From positions 3,309,501 to 3,373,500 of the forward strand of contig OX621258.1 in the NCBI GenBank assembly GCA_951640165.1: a stretch of DNA of 64,000 bases. Direction: 5' to 3'. Positions 28,290-40,513 of this stretch are shown one piece after another; positions within the stretch are counted from its first letter, which is position 1, and the number at the start of each line of letters is the position of its first letter. The stretch is from Pseudoips prasinana. Taxonomy: Eukaryota > Arthropoda > Insecta > Lepidoptera > Nolidae. A program made the translations under genes and the position numbers. Under the pieces are notes generated by a model. The model ran no database searches, was not told the origin of the DNA, and worked only from the letters and a program-made list of their open reading frames with translations.

Positions 28290-28745
28290 TTGTGTGCATG
28301 TCTGTTTGTCCTGAGTCTGGGTGTAATTGTCGATATATATATATATATTTATTTTATATATTCATATATAATATTTATAGGGATGTACTCTCCACTATGG
28401 GAAGTTTCTTTTTATTCTTTCTTTTTTATTTAGTAATATGTTTTGTATGTCTTCTTAACTTGCTTTGTCCTTTATCCAAATTTATAGTGCACCTACTATA
28501 GTTTTGTCTGCATCACCCAAAGATCGACTTGTAGAAAATGCATACGGCATTAAGTCCGCCTCTGTACTTATATGTGCATGAAGATTTAAAATAAAAATAA
28601 ATAAAATAAATATTTAAGTATGTATTTAGAAAAGAAAAGTAGTATCATTATGTAGTACTTATATCAGTTATCTGGTTACCATAGTACAAGTTCTGCTTAG
28701 TTTGGGTTCAGATGACCATGTGTGAATAATTTCCTAGGAATGAAA
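28290..28745 (+). repeat. Interrupted tRNA-derived SINE (type 1) fragment
   Basis: Body words 'gtctgtttgtcctgagtctgggtgtaatt' and 'cagttatctggttaccatagtac' are separated by about 300 bases of AT-rich sequence, so something inserted into it. Confidence 0.5.
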
Positions 28746-28984
28746 AAATAGACAACGTACTCAGGCCAGTAGATCCAAAGAAAACATGTGCATATGGGGT
28801 GTCATTCCCACATCACAAAACATCTGCGAGTATGGCGTGTTACCTTAAAGTATTGGTCTGTTTATCTGGTTTTCTCTCCTGTCCAGTCTCCTGTTCCCTT
28901 CAGGAGTTGTATGAGGCTTCAGCCTTGTCAGCGTTGCCCAATTTTGGCCCGATAAAATGTTATATTGTGTTTCATATGCGGTTG

Positions 28985-29290
28985 ACGGCATAGAAACTCG
29001 CCACCCCATCTATCCAAGGGGCGTAGAACTGGTCCCGAGGGAATATCTACCAGAGAACGGGCAGCAGCGTCTCTCTATCTACTATGATCATCATACTACG
29101 ATCGCAAACCCGTCTGCCAAGTGTGGTGATTACAGCATATAAATAAAAAATAAATAAAATAAAAAAGTTTTTATTCACGTAGACTTTAAAATTGTTTGTA
29201 GTAATATAGTTGTATACATTATTATTTCTAGTAACATAGATATTTAGGTACACACTGTATGAAAACATTTATAAAATTTATTTTATTATA
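28985..29290 (+). repeat. GATGAT-family copy joined to LINE 3'-UTR-like repeat
   Basis: 28985-29140 matches 6110-6300. 29145-29290 matches the 'attcacgtagactttaaa...atagatatttaggtacac' family. Confidence 0.65.
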
Positions 29291-30240
29291 GCAATGATAT
29301 TTAGCTAGCTCGTATCAAGTTATTGTAAAGAGATTATGTTTAATTATCTAGTTTAAGTCTAATATTTTTACTACATATTGTCAATGGTTCTGTCTATATT
29401 AAGGTATTATTATTATGACGGACCTTGTGTTAATAACGACGGTCGTGCTTTAATGTTACCACCGGATCCAATGCGCCCCAACTGAGAAGACCCAGCGAAA
29501 CAAACTCAGTGGGTTCATCTACTACCGGTTTCAACACGACCCAGTTGAGACGGTCCGGCGAAACATACTCAAGCGGGCATGAACACGGGATTTGGTCCAA
29601 TTAGAGTAATTATTTAGTAGGCAAACACAATATATGCTCGATCAGTTGTCTGAATGCTTATTATTTTTTTTATTATATGCCTCTAAATACTAATACAACA
29701 TGAATTACTATTAATAGTACTTAACAAATAGTAGAACACTTAAAATTGATACTAATTCATACAAAAGATAAACAATAATTAAATAAAGAGAACTTTCAGT
29801 ATTGCCACGTGGAATAGCAATGCTTTTCTTTTGACAAACGATAAGGCCATCCCCGTAGTCACGGGACGAGTCAACTAAAAGCTTTGAAACTTCGCTCAAA
29901 GAGCAGCCCGACTGGGGAAGTACCTCCACCTTACGGAAGACATTCCTTAATAATAACATTAATAAGTTTCATGTTGTGTTTCTACGAGTGAGTAAAGTCG
30001 CCAGAGCTCATTGGGGTGGGGGGAAGGGTCAGCAACACTTGTTTGCTGACTCTTAAAGGCCGGCAACGTACCCACGACTCCTCTGGTTGCGAGTGTACAC
30101 TTCCCATCCGGTGACTCAATCGGACCAGGTTCCAACCGTTTCGACCCCAAGCGGCTCGAATGTGTATTTTCCTATTAAATTACCAAGGCTTCAGCCAAAG
30201 CGGTCAGCGTTGACCAATTTTGAACAAATAAAATTCAATT
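29291..30240. other. Unassigned, probably old repeat material
   Basis: Contains a block (about 29450-29590) with two related half-units around 'ccggcgaaacatactcaa', and a block (29990-30170) with many conserved-looking words such as 'aaaggccggcaacgtacccacgac'. Its minus-strand open frame is not convincing as a gene. I cannot name either. Confidence 0.4.
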
Positions 30241-30366
30241 CTTAACATCGACACGATAAAAAAAACACGTCAGAACTATGAGAATAACTGATAGTAGTAA
30301 CTTAAGTAAATAAATCTGCAAAAAGTTTGACAGCCTCTGCCAATGAGTCACTCAACAACTTGGTCA

Positions 30367-30403
30367 TATAAAAGAAATGACTTGCCCTAATCACGAGTTC
30401 AGT
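30367..30403 (+). promoter_or_regulatory. Possible host core promoter (TATA + initiator)
   Basis: TATAAAAG at 30367-30374 and an arthropod-type initiator TCAGTTC at 30399-30405, about 32-34 bases apart. An ATG follows at 30423, with a short 20-codon frame. A strong acceptor (CTGTGTTGCAG at 30528-30538) and a strong donor (GTAAGTAC from 30557) bound a possible 18-19-base micro-exon. Speculative. Confidence 0.3.
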
Positions 30404-30608
30404 TCGATTTACACGATTGCTATGAATGTGTACGTACCTTTATCGTGCAGTGTGGACATGGCCTTAGATTTCCCCAGTGTTTAATGATAAAGTGTTAAAG
30501 CAATTATATTTATTAACGTTGCGTTTCTGTGTTGCAGGAAAGGTGGATATTGAGTGGTAAGTACTTAAAATAAGTTTGTTTAATTTCGCAACTTAATTAT
30601 TATAATAA

Positions 30609-30765
30609 TACAAGTATTTAACTTAACTTAATAACAAATAACCTAAATAAACGTATGAATATACATAACTACCTACCTGCATTAGAAAGAAAAAATAAAT
30701 CTACGAAAAAGTAAATTATATAGGTACATAAATAAATTAAAACTAACTACAGATGGCGCCGTAGT
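30609..30765 (-). repeat. GGCGCCATCTGTAG-type repeat
   Basis: Reverse complement matches 40650-40915 (minus an insertion there), ending at 'ggcgccatctgtagttag'. Noncoding. Confidence 0.7.
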
Positions 30766-31760
30766 ATTCCTCCGAATCGAGGGCATATATATTATTATAT
30801 AAGTTATATGTAATCTTAAATTCGTTTTAATATTCCGGATAGTATTTTTGTATATATTTGGATTAGTAAATATCTAATCTAACGTAAATTATAACTTTCT
30901 AGTTATATCAGTACAAACAAACAAATATTTTCTATTAGTTTGTTTATAATGATAGACGCAAAAACTACTAAACTGTTTGAAATAAATATTTAAATATTTC
31001 ACCAACCTTGTAAAGCTACATTATCAGCAATTAACATGTGACATATTTTATTAAAAAAAAACAAGGAAACTACATATGAACATAACAATAATATAATCCA
31101 AGGTGTCATATACTTCCCTATGAAAGGCATTTTTTGGCGTAAGTAGTTTTCCCAAACAATTGTTAATTACCTAATAGTTTTCGCAGCGTACACCCAATTA
31201 ACATAAAATAATGAACTACATATTTATAGTACTTATCGTTACGTACGACAAAAATCCGTGTCCAACTTTTACCAACTTTTATATAGTTCTCACGGTCAAA
31301 TTTTGGACCTATTATAGGGTGTGCGTAAATATAGCCATGACTGTCATGAAGTCAGCTACAGGACCAAAGGCTTTACGTGTTCTCCGAGGCACGGGGGTGT
31401 GATACCGGGAACACCCAGTCTTCGGGCTATACAGTAAATAGTTTTCACTTTTTAACCCGACTCGGGGTTGGAACCCAGGACCTCATTATTTGTGGTTGAC
31501 CACGCTACCGCTAAACCAACGAGGTGTTCTAATTATTACAGTTAATTCACAATAACTGTTTACGCTAAAATAACCTTATCAACTGCAACGCCGATTGCTA
31601 CAAAAAATGTACCTAATGCACGAAATTGTTATTCAATAAAAATATATTTGTTCAAATAAATTCGCATTTGAGTACTCGATGAGTTGGCATCCCTTGAGAA
31701 TGTTCCGTGGAGGACTGAAACACGTGTTGGGTATCGTACCGACGCATTTAATATGCATTT
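30766..31760. other. AT-rich sequence with a tRNA-like SINE scrap
   Basis: Mostly featureless. 31380-31530 has a minus-strand tRNA-like scrap ('ggttggaacccaggacctc' with 'ctaccgctaaaccaacgaggtg'), the head of the SINE type also at 36184-36240. Confidence 0.45.
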
Positions 31761-32103
31761 TTAGGATTCCGTAGCCAAACGGCAAAAAAGGGACCCTTAT
31801 AGATTCGTCATGTCTGTCTGTCTGTCCGTCCGTATGTCACAGCCACTTTTTTCCGAAACTATAAGAGCTGTACTGTTGAAACTTGGTAAGTAGCTCATTA
31901 GGATGTTCACACAAAAATAGAAAAAGAATAATAATTTTGGAGATTCCCCATATATAGAACTGAAATTTAAAAAAAAAATTCATTGTACCCATACATGTGG
32001 CTATCTATGGATAGGTCTTCAAAAATGATATTGAGGTTCTTAATATCATTTGCTGCGGAACCCTTCATGGGCGAGTCCGACTCGCACTTGGCCGGTTTTT
32101 TTA
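31761..32103 (-). repeat. CCGGCC-family repeat
   Basis: Reverse-complement copy ending in 'ctcgcacttggccggttttttta' and starting with a variant of the 'ttaggattccgtagcc' end. Confidence 0.8.
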
Positions 32104-32395
32104 TATTGTCCTTCGTACATGTGCATATTTGTTGTGGGCGAGAGGGCGGTGCATATTGTATTCCGTCTAGATTAAACTGACAATTAACGTAATTAACACT
32201 ACATATTAATTTTGTATTTTGAATTATATGGATGTCCGCAAAATAACGCCTAAGTCCATTATTCTTATTAACCTTATTAACATCTTAAAACTATGAATAC
32301 CTATGTATATCTTAGTACAAATAAGATACTTTCATCTGATCCCAAACTAAGCACAACATGTTCTATGGCAAGTAGGCAACTGATAAACTTACTTA

Positions 32396-32708
32396 TACTA
32401 GCTGTGCCCCGCGGTTTTACCCGCGTTAAATTTTATACACTATCACAGCCCCTCCCCCGTAGGTGATACCGTGATTATATGTAGCCTATATGTTGACCCG
32501 ACCTCTTAGTAATATTCATGCAAAATTTTAAGTAAATCCATGCATTAGTTTTTGAGTGTAGCCCGGACATACATACAGTCAAACAGACAAAAATTCTAAA
32601 ATCAATATTTTTGGCTTCGATATCCATTGCCGATCACGCCCCAAGTGTCCTTTAAAGAAATATACAATGTACAGTTTTGACTTTCCCACGATTTTATTAT
32701 ATGTATAG
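32396..32708 (+). repeat. CTAGCTGTGCCCCGCGG-family repeat
   Basis: Full-looking copy from 'actagctgtgccccgcgg' to 'ttttattatatgtatagat'. Other copies: 32893-33148 and 38528-39318 (minus), 46588-46790 and 55983-56302 (plus). Noncoding family of unknown class. Confidence 0.8.
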
Positions 32709-33150
32709 ATACTTCTAAATACATACATCATCACAAGGGCCTCCCCCAAAGGTCTCGACAATTGCCGATCTTGCGCTGCCCGCATCCAGCTGCTTCCTGC
32801 GACCCTCACAAAATCGTTGGTCCACCTTCTATGGCACTTGCCCACGCTGCGTCTTCCGGTTCATGGTCGCCACTCGAGAACCAATTATCATCTATACATA
32901 TAATAAAATCGTAGGCAAGTCAAAACTGTAGGTACATAGAATATTTTTTTTTAAGGAGACTTTATCTGTTTTTCTGTATGTATGGCTACTAAACTAAAAA
33001 AGTACTGCATGGATTTACTTCAAATTTTGCATGAATATTACTAAGAGATCGGGTCAACATATAGGCTACATATTATCACGCTATCACCTACGGGGGAGGA
33101 GCTGTGATAATTTATAAAATTTATCACGGGTTAAACCGCATAGCTAGTCA
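32709..33150 (-). repeat. LINE (TGA)n-type 3' scrap followed by an inverted CTAGCTG repeat
   Basis: 32720-32890 is the minus-strand LINE C-terminal piece. 32893-33148 mirrors the previous entry, so two copies of the CTAGCTG family face each other around a LINE scrap. Confidence 0.7.
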
Positions 33151-33396
33151 TATATAAACTAAATTAATAATAGTATTACATCGTAATACGATACATGATA
33201 AAGGCTCAAGAAGTGATCATATCCGAGACAGCCGTGACCTTCCACCTTTCTCCGGAAGATCTTGAAGTACAGCTGACGTGAGTGGGTTTGATCTAGGTAG
33301 TGCCAAGTTGCGTCAGAAGACCTTGACCACAGAGTAATCTAGAATCTATACGACTAGTTCGTATGAGTATTATTAGACATAGGTAATTATAATAAC

Positions 33397-33612
33397 GGGC
33401 CTTTTGGCGTGGTTGGCAAATGCTTTTCACGCTGGAGGGTTCGATTCCCACCCAGGACAGAAATTTGTGTCAATGGACACGTCTGTTTGTTCTGAGTCTG
33501 GGTGTAATTATCTATATAAGTATGTATTTACAAAAGAAAACTAGTAAATGTAGTATATCAGTTATCTGGTTTCCATAGTACGAGCGTGTGTGAATAATGG
33601 CCCAGGATATAA
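33397..33612 (+). repeat. tRNA-derived SINE, type 1
   Basis: Head with an A-box-like 'tggcgtggttggcaaatg' and a B-box 'gggttcgattcccacccagg', then body 'gtctgtttgttctgagtctgggtgtaatt' and 'cagttatctggtttccatagtac'. Related copies: 53695-53925 and 63795-63910 (minus), 37655-37880, 55825-55983 with 56556-56640, and 63545-63745 (plus). Confidence 0.8.
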
Positions 33613-34589
33613 TTATTATTACAAATGATGTATTTATTTTTTACATGTTCGTTTTTATAATAAAATAAATTATTGTTATTAATTATAATAATTAGAGATC
33701 GCACAAAATTTTTCGAAATTCGACCTTTAAGGTTCTATTGTCAAAGACTATACATAGACATTAAATACAAATAATAACGTAATAATGTTAACTAGAATTA
33801 CGATCTGACCTTAGAAATAACTATTTATATAGTGTTGTGTTGCTGTGCCCTAACAGGGTTCATGTTGGAAACAAATATACCTGTAACACCTACGGTACCT
33901 ATTGTAAACCCATGAAAATAGCAATAAATAAATAAATATTAATCTGTTCTCAGTTTTAAAACTCAATTTGTCCTATTTGCCCTGTCATTGTGAAAAGTCT
34001 AATCAGTAAGAAGGGTGTCCATTTGTAAGATATATCGCTTGTTTAACATCCAGTTTCAGTTATTGATCATATCAACCGGTTTATTTTAACGGATTAAACG
34101 ATCACATGGCTGTGATTCTTATAAGGAAAACAGAGTAAAGAATATTTTTTGCTTTTATGCTAATGGTGTCGTCAATCTTCAAGAAATTGTCAAAGTTAAC
34201 TGAACACAGCAATACAAAACTATTAAAAAATATTCTTTTGATACGCTATTTGAACCTAGGGCGACAAATATCTCATCCCCTGGGGGCATAACGGGCATCA
34301 GCCTCTGTTACATACGTAGACCAACATATCTATTGTATCTAGTTTATGTACACCGACAACTGCCCTCTTCTAAATAATCCCTATTATTGTCCATTTTTTG
34401 GTTGTCTGGAAGAGATCACATTATAGTGATAAGACCGCCAATTGTATACTTTTTAATTGCATGCTCCTGTACTGTATGATTTCAATATTGGTGTACAATA
34501 AAGAGTTAATCTATCTATCTATCTATAATCTGCAACCAGTATTTTCGATTACGGATTTTTTCTAATGCAATACAAAAGCCTCCCCCAAG
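33613..34589. other. AT-rich, no gene recognised
   Basis: No supported coding region or named repeat. A short (CTAT)n run is at about 34507-34526. Confidence 0.5.
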
Positions 34590-34784
34590 TATTGTCTGGG
34601 GGTTAATCACCAGGCTTGATGACGGTTTGGCGATCGGAGTAAGATGGTCATAGTACACAGTCCACTTCTACGCCTCCCCTGGGATGAGTTGGGATGATGA
34701 TATTGTGATATTCGCCCCCTCCACCACACAGCAATTTATGCAAAGTACTTAAAGTATAGACTGAGGATATGGTTGCTGCGAATG

Positions 34785-35050
34785 AGGAGGCGCTCATAGC
34801 CAGTAGCTCTCACCGGTCCGTAACCGATTGGCGAGGTTAAGCAACTAGGCTCGCGGTTATTCCATAGATGGGTGACCGCCAAAGTGGTTTAATTAGTGAG
34901 CGTCTCCGTGCTTCGGAGGGCACGTTAAGCTGTCGGTCCCGGTTGTAGCCATTAGGCAACAGTCGTTAAGCCATGTCAGAGGCCTACTGGGTGTCTTGAA
35001 CAACTCTGTCACCAGGGTAACCACTACCCATACGATAAGTAAGTAAGTAA
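34785..35050 (+). repeat. 5S-rRNA-derived SINE, clearest copy
   Basis: The block from 'ccggtccgtaaccgattggcgag' to 'GTTAAGCAAC' ... 'ATGGGTGACCGCC' follows the order and spacing of the 5S rRNA internal promoter (box A through box C). An unrelated body ('cttcggagggcacgttaagctgtcggtcccggttgtag') and the (TAAG)n end 'cgataagtaagtaagtaag' follow. Other copies: 46033-46300 and 57478-57705 (plus), 27952-28180, 41238-41445 and 44545-44775 (minus). Confidence 0.8.
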
Positions 35051-36857
35051 GGATATGGTTTGTAATTTTATCTCAAAAGTATATATGTATAGCATTTTTA
35101 CTACACATATAAACAGAAATACACAAGTACACTATAATTTACTAAATAAACAAGTAACTAACGCAGAATGGATGTTTACTATAAAGAGAAACGTCAATGT
35201 GTCAAGCAAGTCGAGTTATAGTAAACATTTCCATATAAATATTACGAGCAGAGAGGAAAACGTACAGAAATAATACAAGTCGTATTTGTTATTATTTATT
35301 GCACACTAAAACAGTTAGTGTCTTCCTGGGGCTCTACCCGGTAAGTCGCCGAACATCGAATTCTTAAATGGCGTTCAAATAAATAAATGTTAAAAATGAC
35401 TCAATCAACCGTTAAATCGGCTTCGATCGTCCGGAATCGATTGTCAACGTTGAAGCCGATTTAACGATTACAACAATTGAACACATTATGTATTAATAAT
35501 TCCTTGTTGTTTGTTTCTTCTCAATGTTTTTTTTTTCTTAATCATGTTTAGTTTTATGGTAGTAACTATGTAAATATAAGATTTGTACAAACTTTATTTC
35601 AATGTGTGTGTATGTGTTCAATAAAAAAAAAATTCTTCTTCTTCTTCTTAATGGAGCTATGGGGCAAAATCGGTACATTTTTAACTAGTGCTTATTTAAC
35701 TTAAAACAAAAAGATAAATATCGAAATAATTCCACTGATAGACAGACATAATTGCTCCAATTTTTACATAAAGGGCTAATAAATTATCTAAGCCGTACTA
35801 TCAGGTACAATAAATTACAGAATGATATTATTCAGTTATCAGTTAAAAATACATTTTTAAGATAAAATTGATAGCCAATCATTTAAAAATAACGAGCCTT
35901 ATCAATTAAAATTCAACCCGGTGTATCAATATAACAACACGGCCTATCCATTATAACATACGTTATTATCTCATGCATGATAAATAGTACCGAGTAATAT
36001 CCCTGAGGCAAATATACATACGTCAAACCCATTCTTGTTTGAATATTACTCTCTGTTTGATCAGTTGTTTGTGACAGTCCGTGCTAAAGTCACATGATAA
36101 TGTAAGTTCAATAAACTTTAGTCATTCATTCATTAAAGCGTGTCGGAAACTGTCATTGGAACTATTATACCCACCATTATTTGATGCCTCGATGGTTTAG
36201 CGGTAGCGTTTTTAACCGCAGCTTACGAGGTCCTGGGTTGCGAAACCCGAATCATTATCACCATTATATCAGCCGAAAGACGTCCACACAGATGCAGTGC
36301 AAGTGCACAACTTTCAGACTCCATGCTGTTCCTGGATGTTTTGACCGACCAGGGTTTTAAACCCAGCACCTCATTATTTACGATTGATCAATCGCTTTTG
36401 CTATAACTGCTACCGCTAGACACAAGGAAATCATTATATAAGTTATACGTACATATATAAAACTGGTCAAAACTGGAAATACTTTTTACCACATTGAAAA
36501 TAGAATGGTCAAAACTGGAACGAAAATTGGTTTTGACCAAAGGCGCTCCACTTTTCCAAATATTTTTAAATAATGCGCTATCGGCATTAAGATATATATA
36601 TTTTCCATGATCCTTGAGCCAGCTTAAATAACAATAAAAAGAATGATCTATTTTTTTACGTTCCTATAGTCAGATTAAATAGCAATAAAAATAATTGGCA
36701 ATTTTGACCATTTTTGTCAGGTCAACTGCTAGGTCGTATGAATAGTTTTGCTTATAAAAGGCGTTGCACTCTGCAAAGTATAAAAGAATAAATTGCCATA
36801 TCAAATTTAAAATCCATCGTAATTAGAATAAAGAAAAATACTTTATAATTTATATAC
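35051..36857. other. AT-rich, no gene recognised; one inverted repeat
   Basis: CGTTAAATCGGCTTC (35409-35423) pairs perfectly with GAAGCCGATTTAACG (35451-35465). 36184-36240 is a tRNA-like SINE head. 36466-36560 has two variants of 'ggtcaaaactggaa'. The rest is featureless. Confidence 0.5.
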
Positions 36858-36990
36858 AGACGTCAGCACATAAAGCTACCCCAATCTGTCGAATTTCCCC
36901 AATAGAAACTAATCCTGATGCTTTTCTGATAAAGTTGAAACTATAAAAGAAAGACAGATTGGGGTAGTTTGATATGCTGGCGTCTGTACC
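36858..36990. mobile_element. Short MITE with ~35-bp inverted ends
   Basis: ACAGACGTCAGCA...CTACCCCAATCTGTC is mirrored by GACAGATTGGGGTAG...TGCTGGCGTCTGT within about 130 bases. A second, interrupted copy is at 40514-41009. Confidence 0.75.
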
Positions 36991-37414
36991 TCTATTGTAT
37001 ATGTCCGAATAAGCCACAATTTTTCTTTGGAAGATGTTATTTGTGAAATTAACACATTTTGCACAATACAGAAGAAAAAATGACCTACGTTTTTTACGTA
37101 CGTTTTTTTGCTTCTTCTAAAAGCGAGAAGCGGGGAAGCGAGAAAAATACACTTGAGAATTTTTCATTATTTTTATTACTAATCAACGTGGAACATTATT
37201 TGTATCTTGACCGTGTATTATCGCCAAAAAAAATAACACAATATCTTGAACACTTAATAAAACTAATTTTTCTTTGTTATGACAAATAATAAATATCCTG
37301 GGCCAACTACCACACTATCATCTGATCCCAAACTAAACAGAGCTTATACTATGGCAACTAGACAACTGATAAACATACTTTAAATATATTTATAAATGCA
37401 TACATATTATTATT
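36991..37414. other. No gene recognised
   Basis: An open frame at 37059-37289 has no recognisable similarity and no support. 37300-37395 contains a type 1 SINE scrap. Confidence 0.4.
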
Positions 37415-37570
37415 ATTATTTTCGGGACTATTCCCTCCCTCTTAATCACCACCGCAACTCCTGTAAGCCAGGATCAACAGTGGCACACAATGAAATGACA
37501 CTGAGCGGCGAGGCTCAGGTATGTCCCGGAGATTCACTGTCTTGGATCCCGCTACGAATTTAATCAGACA
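37415..37570 (-). repeat. Second copy of the retrotransposed family at 7899-8072
   Basis: Shares 'ccctccctcttaatcaccacc', 'ggatcaacagtggcacacaatg' and 'cgaatttaatca', with an (ATT)n end instead of poly-T. Confidence 0.8.
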
Positions 37571-37654
37571 GAAAAAAGAGGAGTTAGAAAATGAAAAATT
37601 CCATGTGAATCACACTCAGCTACACCAAATAATCTATGCTCATCACACAAAGAT

Positions 37655-37880
37655 GCTTTTCACGCCGCACGTCGTGGGTTCTATTTCCACCCAGGACAGG
37701 TATTTGTGTGCATGAACATGTCTGTATATTCTGAGTCTGGGTGTAATTATCTATAAAACTATGTATTGACAAAAGAAAAAGAGTATATGTAGTATATCAG
37801 TTATATGATTGCCATAGTACAAGCTCTACTTAGTTTGGGATCAGATGGCAGTATGAGAATAATATCCTAAGATATTATTA
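37655..37880 (+). repeat. tRNA-derived SINE, type 1
   Basis: B-box-like 'gtcgtgggttctatttccacccagg' and type 1 body. The region 37890-38146 after it has a fragment related to 54180-54300 ('gcggccgcctgagatgtggccc'). Confidence 0.65.
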
Positions 37881-38146
37881 TTTATTGTTATTATTATTAC
37901 TGTAATACCGTGCAAGTGATCTGACCCCCATTTCGAATTCCATCTTTTTACTTCAGCGGCCGCCTGAGATGTGGCCCATAAGGGTGCCCTCAGGTATTAG
38001 TCGTGTAAATTAAGCTACTGGTTGAGAGCCTTTTGCGCTAGCCAACTGCTCGTTGTTTTCAAGTCAATCAATCGTATCAAGTCGACCTTTTTTTTATATA
38101 CACACAGTGTACAATAATTTAAGGGACGCAGTCTACCCATGTAACA

Positions 38147-38424
38147 GAAAAATACCGGCCAAGTGCGAGTCGGACTCGGGCACGAAGGGTTCCGTACCTA
38201 TAAAAACGATCAATAAATTCACGTTTGTTGTATGGGAGCCCTTTTATTTTTTTTTTATTTTTTAGTATTTCATGTTATAGCGGTAACAGAAATACATATA
38301 CACTGTGAAAATTTCAACCGTCTAACTGTTTATAAGATACAGCCTGGTGACAGACGGACAGACAGACAGCTAATTCTAAGTAATAGGGTCCCGTTTTACC
38401 CTTTGGGTACGGAACCCTAAAAAC
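38147..38424 (+). repeat. CCGGCC-family repeat
   Basis: Full copy from 'aaaaataccggccaagtgcg' to 'gggtacggaaccctaaaaa'. Confidence 0.85.
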
Positions 38425-38527
38425 CAGTCTACAGTCCAGCTTTGGACGTCATTCGGTGGTTGATATGATATGATATGAAATTGTCCACTGTAGTCAAAAT
38501 TTGGCCATGGAGCACTGTTAGTATCTA

Positions 38528-39318
38528 TACATTACATATAATAAAATCGTAGGAAAGTCAAAACTGTACATTAAATATTTTTTAAAGGGATACTTGGGGC
38601 GTGATCTACAGTCGATATCGAAGCAAAAAATATAGCTTTTAGAATTTTTGTCTTTTTATCTGTTTGTCTGTATGTATGTCCGGGCTAAACTAAAAAAGTT
38701 CTGCATGTATTCACTTCAAATTTTTCATGAATATTACTTAGAGGTCGGGTCAACATACATCCTTCTGTAAAAGGAGTGATACTCATAATATAAATACTCG
38801 ATATAAGCATAACTTTGTGTTACATACCACCCGTCTCCACAAAGTAAGTAACTCTTTTATGGGGCAATGTATAAGATTCTATAACAAACTTCCCAGTGAT
38901 ATCCGAGAAATGTCTATGAATAAGTTTAAAAGAATTATAAAAGCCAAATTGTGTAGCAGGGCTTATTACAAAACTTCTGATTATTTAAGTGACAAAACAG
39001 CTTGGGATTGAGTCGCTCTAAATTAACACATTTAAATACAATGTAAATTTATTTAAGAAATATATATTTTTAAAAAAGGATTCCTACTGAGTTTTCTGGC
39101 AGTGTTTCTCAGTAGCTGCCACGTCATGCACTGCACGGTAGGGTAAAAAAAAATTGACGATTCCACACAAATGTAATATTTTAACGGAATAAACGACTTT
39201 TGAATTTTGAATTTTGAATTTCATATAGGCTACATATTATCACGCTATCACATACGGGGGAGTAACCGTGATAATATATAAAATTTAACGCGAGTGAAAC
39301 CGCGGGGCACAGCTAGTA
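38528..39318 (-). repeat. CTAGCTG-family repeat with a nested LINE 3' end
   Basis: The repeat runs 38528-38760 and resumes at 39224-39318. Between them lies a LINE 3' end (38770-39222) whose plus-strand frame (38817-39011) reads like SFMGQCIRFYNKLPSDIRE, the C-terminus of ORF2, and ends in (TTTTGAAT)n. CATA/CATAT on both sides is the likely target duplication. A second copy of this LINE is at 48250-48662. Confidence 0.8.
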
Positions 39319-40513
39319 CAAAAATAATAGTTTAAAAAACTAAAAAAACACGCTTTTATTGGAAATCGACCGCCAGCTACCGTCTGCCTAGCTTGGCGAT
39401 TATGGCGTATCCCCGAATTTTTTGGGAGGCTTTTGTCCAGCTGTGGACGTAATTTGGCTGACATGATTGAGAACCGAGATTAAAAAATGGAAAATAAAAA
39501 CAAAAATTAATGCTTTTTAATTTACTCATTTGTTTTGTTACCTAAAGTGCTCAGTTATCTAATATTAGTTTTTTTTATTTTCCGTTTTTTAGTATCGTTA
39601 ACAAAAAACGTGATTTTTAGTTCTTTTTTTTACTATTCACTTTTGAATAAATTTTCTATAAAAGCGTGTTTTTTTTGTTGTTTTTCGAACTATTATTTTA
39701 TTTATCACAATACACTTGCTTGGCACCAGTACATTACCATTTATAGGGGCACAATAAATCACTAATCCTGATTATCCTGACCAGGATAATAGATATATAG
39801 ACTCACGTCTGTTTCCCAGAGGGGTAGGCAGAGACAACAGACTTCCATTTGTCACGACTCACACCTCTTTCGCTTCGACTAGGATAATCAGGGATAATAA
39901 GGGGTCTAACAGTTTAAATATTGAATTATTATTGGTCCTTGATAATTATGCCTTTAGATTTTATGCGATGTTAACACGCTTTTATGAGCTTCACTTGTAA
40001 CTATGTAGGTATGTAAGAAAATCTTTGAATCTTAATTTGACGCACTAACCGGTCTCCGATTAGGATGAAATTTTGCACACGCTCTGAGTTCTGATGACAA
40101 TACATATGACTAGCTAAGAAACGTCATTACAAATCCAATATGGCGGCCTCCACAAGATGGTGGACTGGCTGTTTGAAATCCACCCCCATGATATGGGTAT
40201 CAAATATAAGGGTTTTTCTGTCAGTAATACGAAATTTTTAGTGCGTACTCTTTTTTAGTTTTTTAAACTATTTTATTGTTTTGAAGGAGGTCAAAAGTTT
40301 CTCACAGTTTCCGTTACATATGTTAAAGCCAATAAAAGCGTTATAAAAATCGACTCGCTTCATAATTCATTCACAATTAGTTATATCATTTTGATAAAAA
40401 ATATAGTTATATTATTACATTTAATCCATTCACTAGTTTTTACTTCGAAAATAAAACAAGGGGTCAAGAACACAGCATGTATAACAAAACTAGTTGCTAC
40501 TATTTTTGTTGTA
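39319..40513. other. Mostly featureless; small SINE and LINE scraps
   Basis: 39360-39470 is a GATGAT-family scrap and 39795-39895 (minus) a scrap of the RTE-like LINE tail ('ggggtaggcagagacaacag'). The open frame 39535-39765 is T-rich and not credible as a gene. Confidence 0.5.

Noticed and set aside
29711..30150. Two minus-strand open frames as a gene
   Set aside because: Low complexity and repeat-like words shared with other parts of the window; no recognisable domain.
33397..33460. Possible tRNA gene
   Set aside because: A and B boxes are present but the acceptor and anticodon arms do not pair, and the same body repeats at several sites. It is a SINE.
34800..34900. True 5S rRNA gene
   Set aside because: Only the promoter-like core is similar; the start, the end and the T-run terminator are missing.
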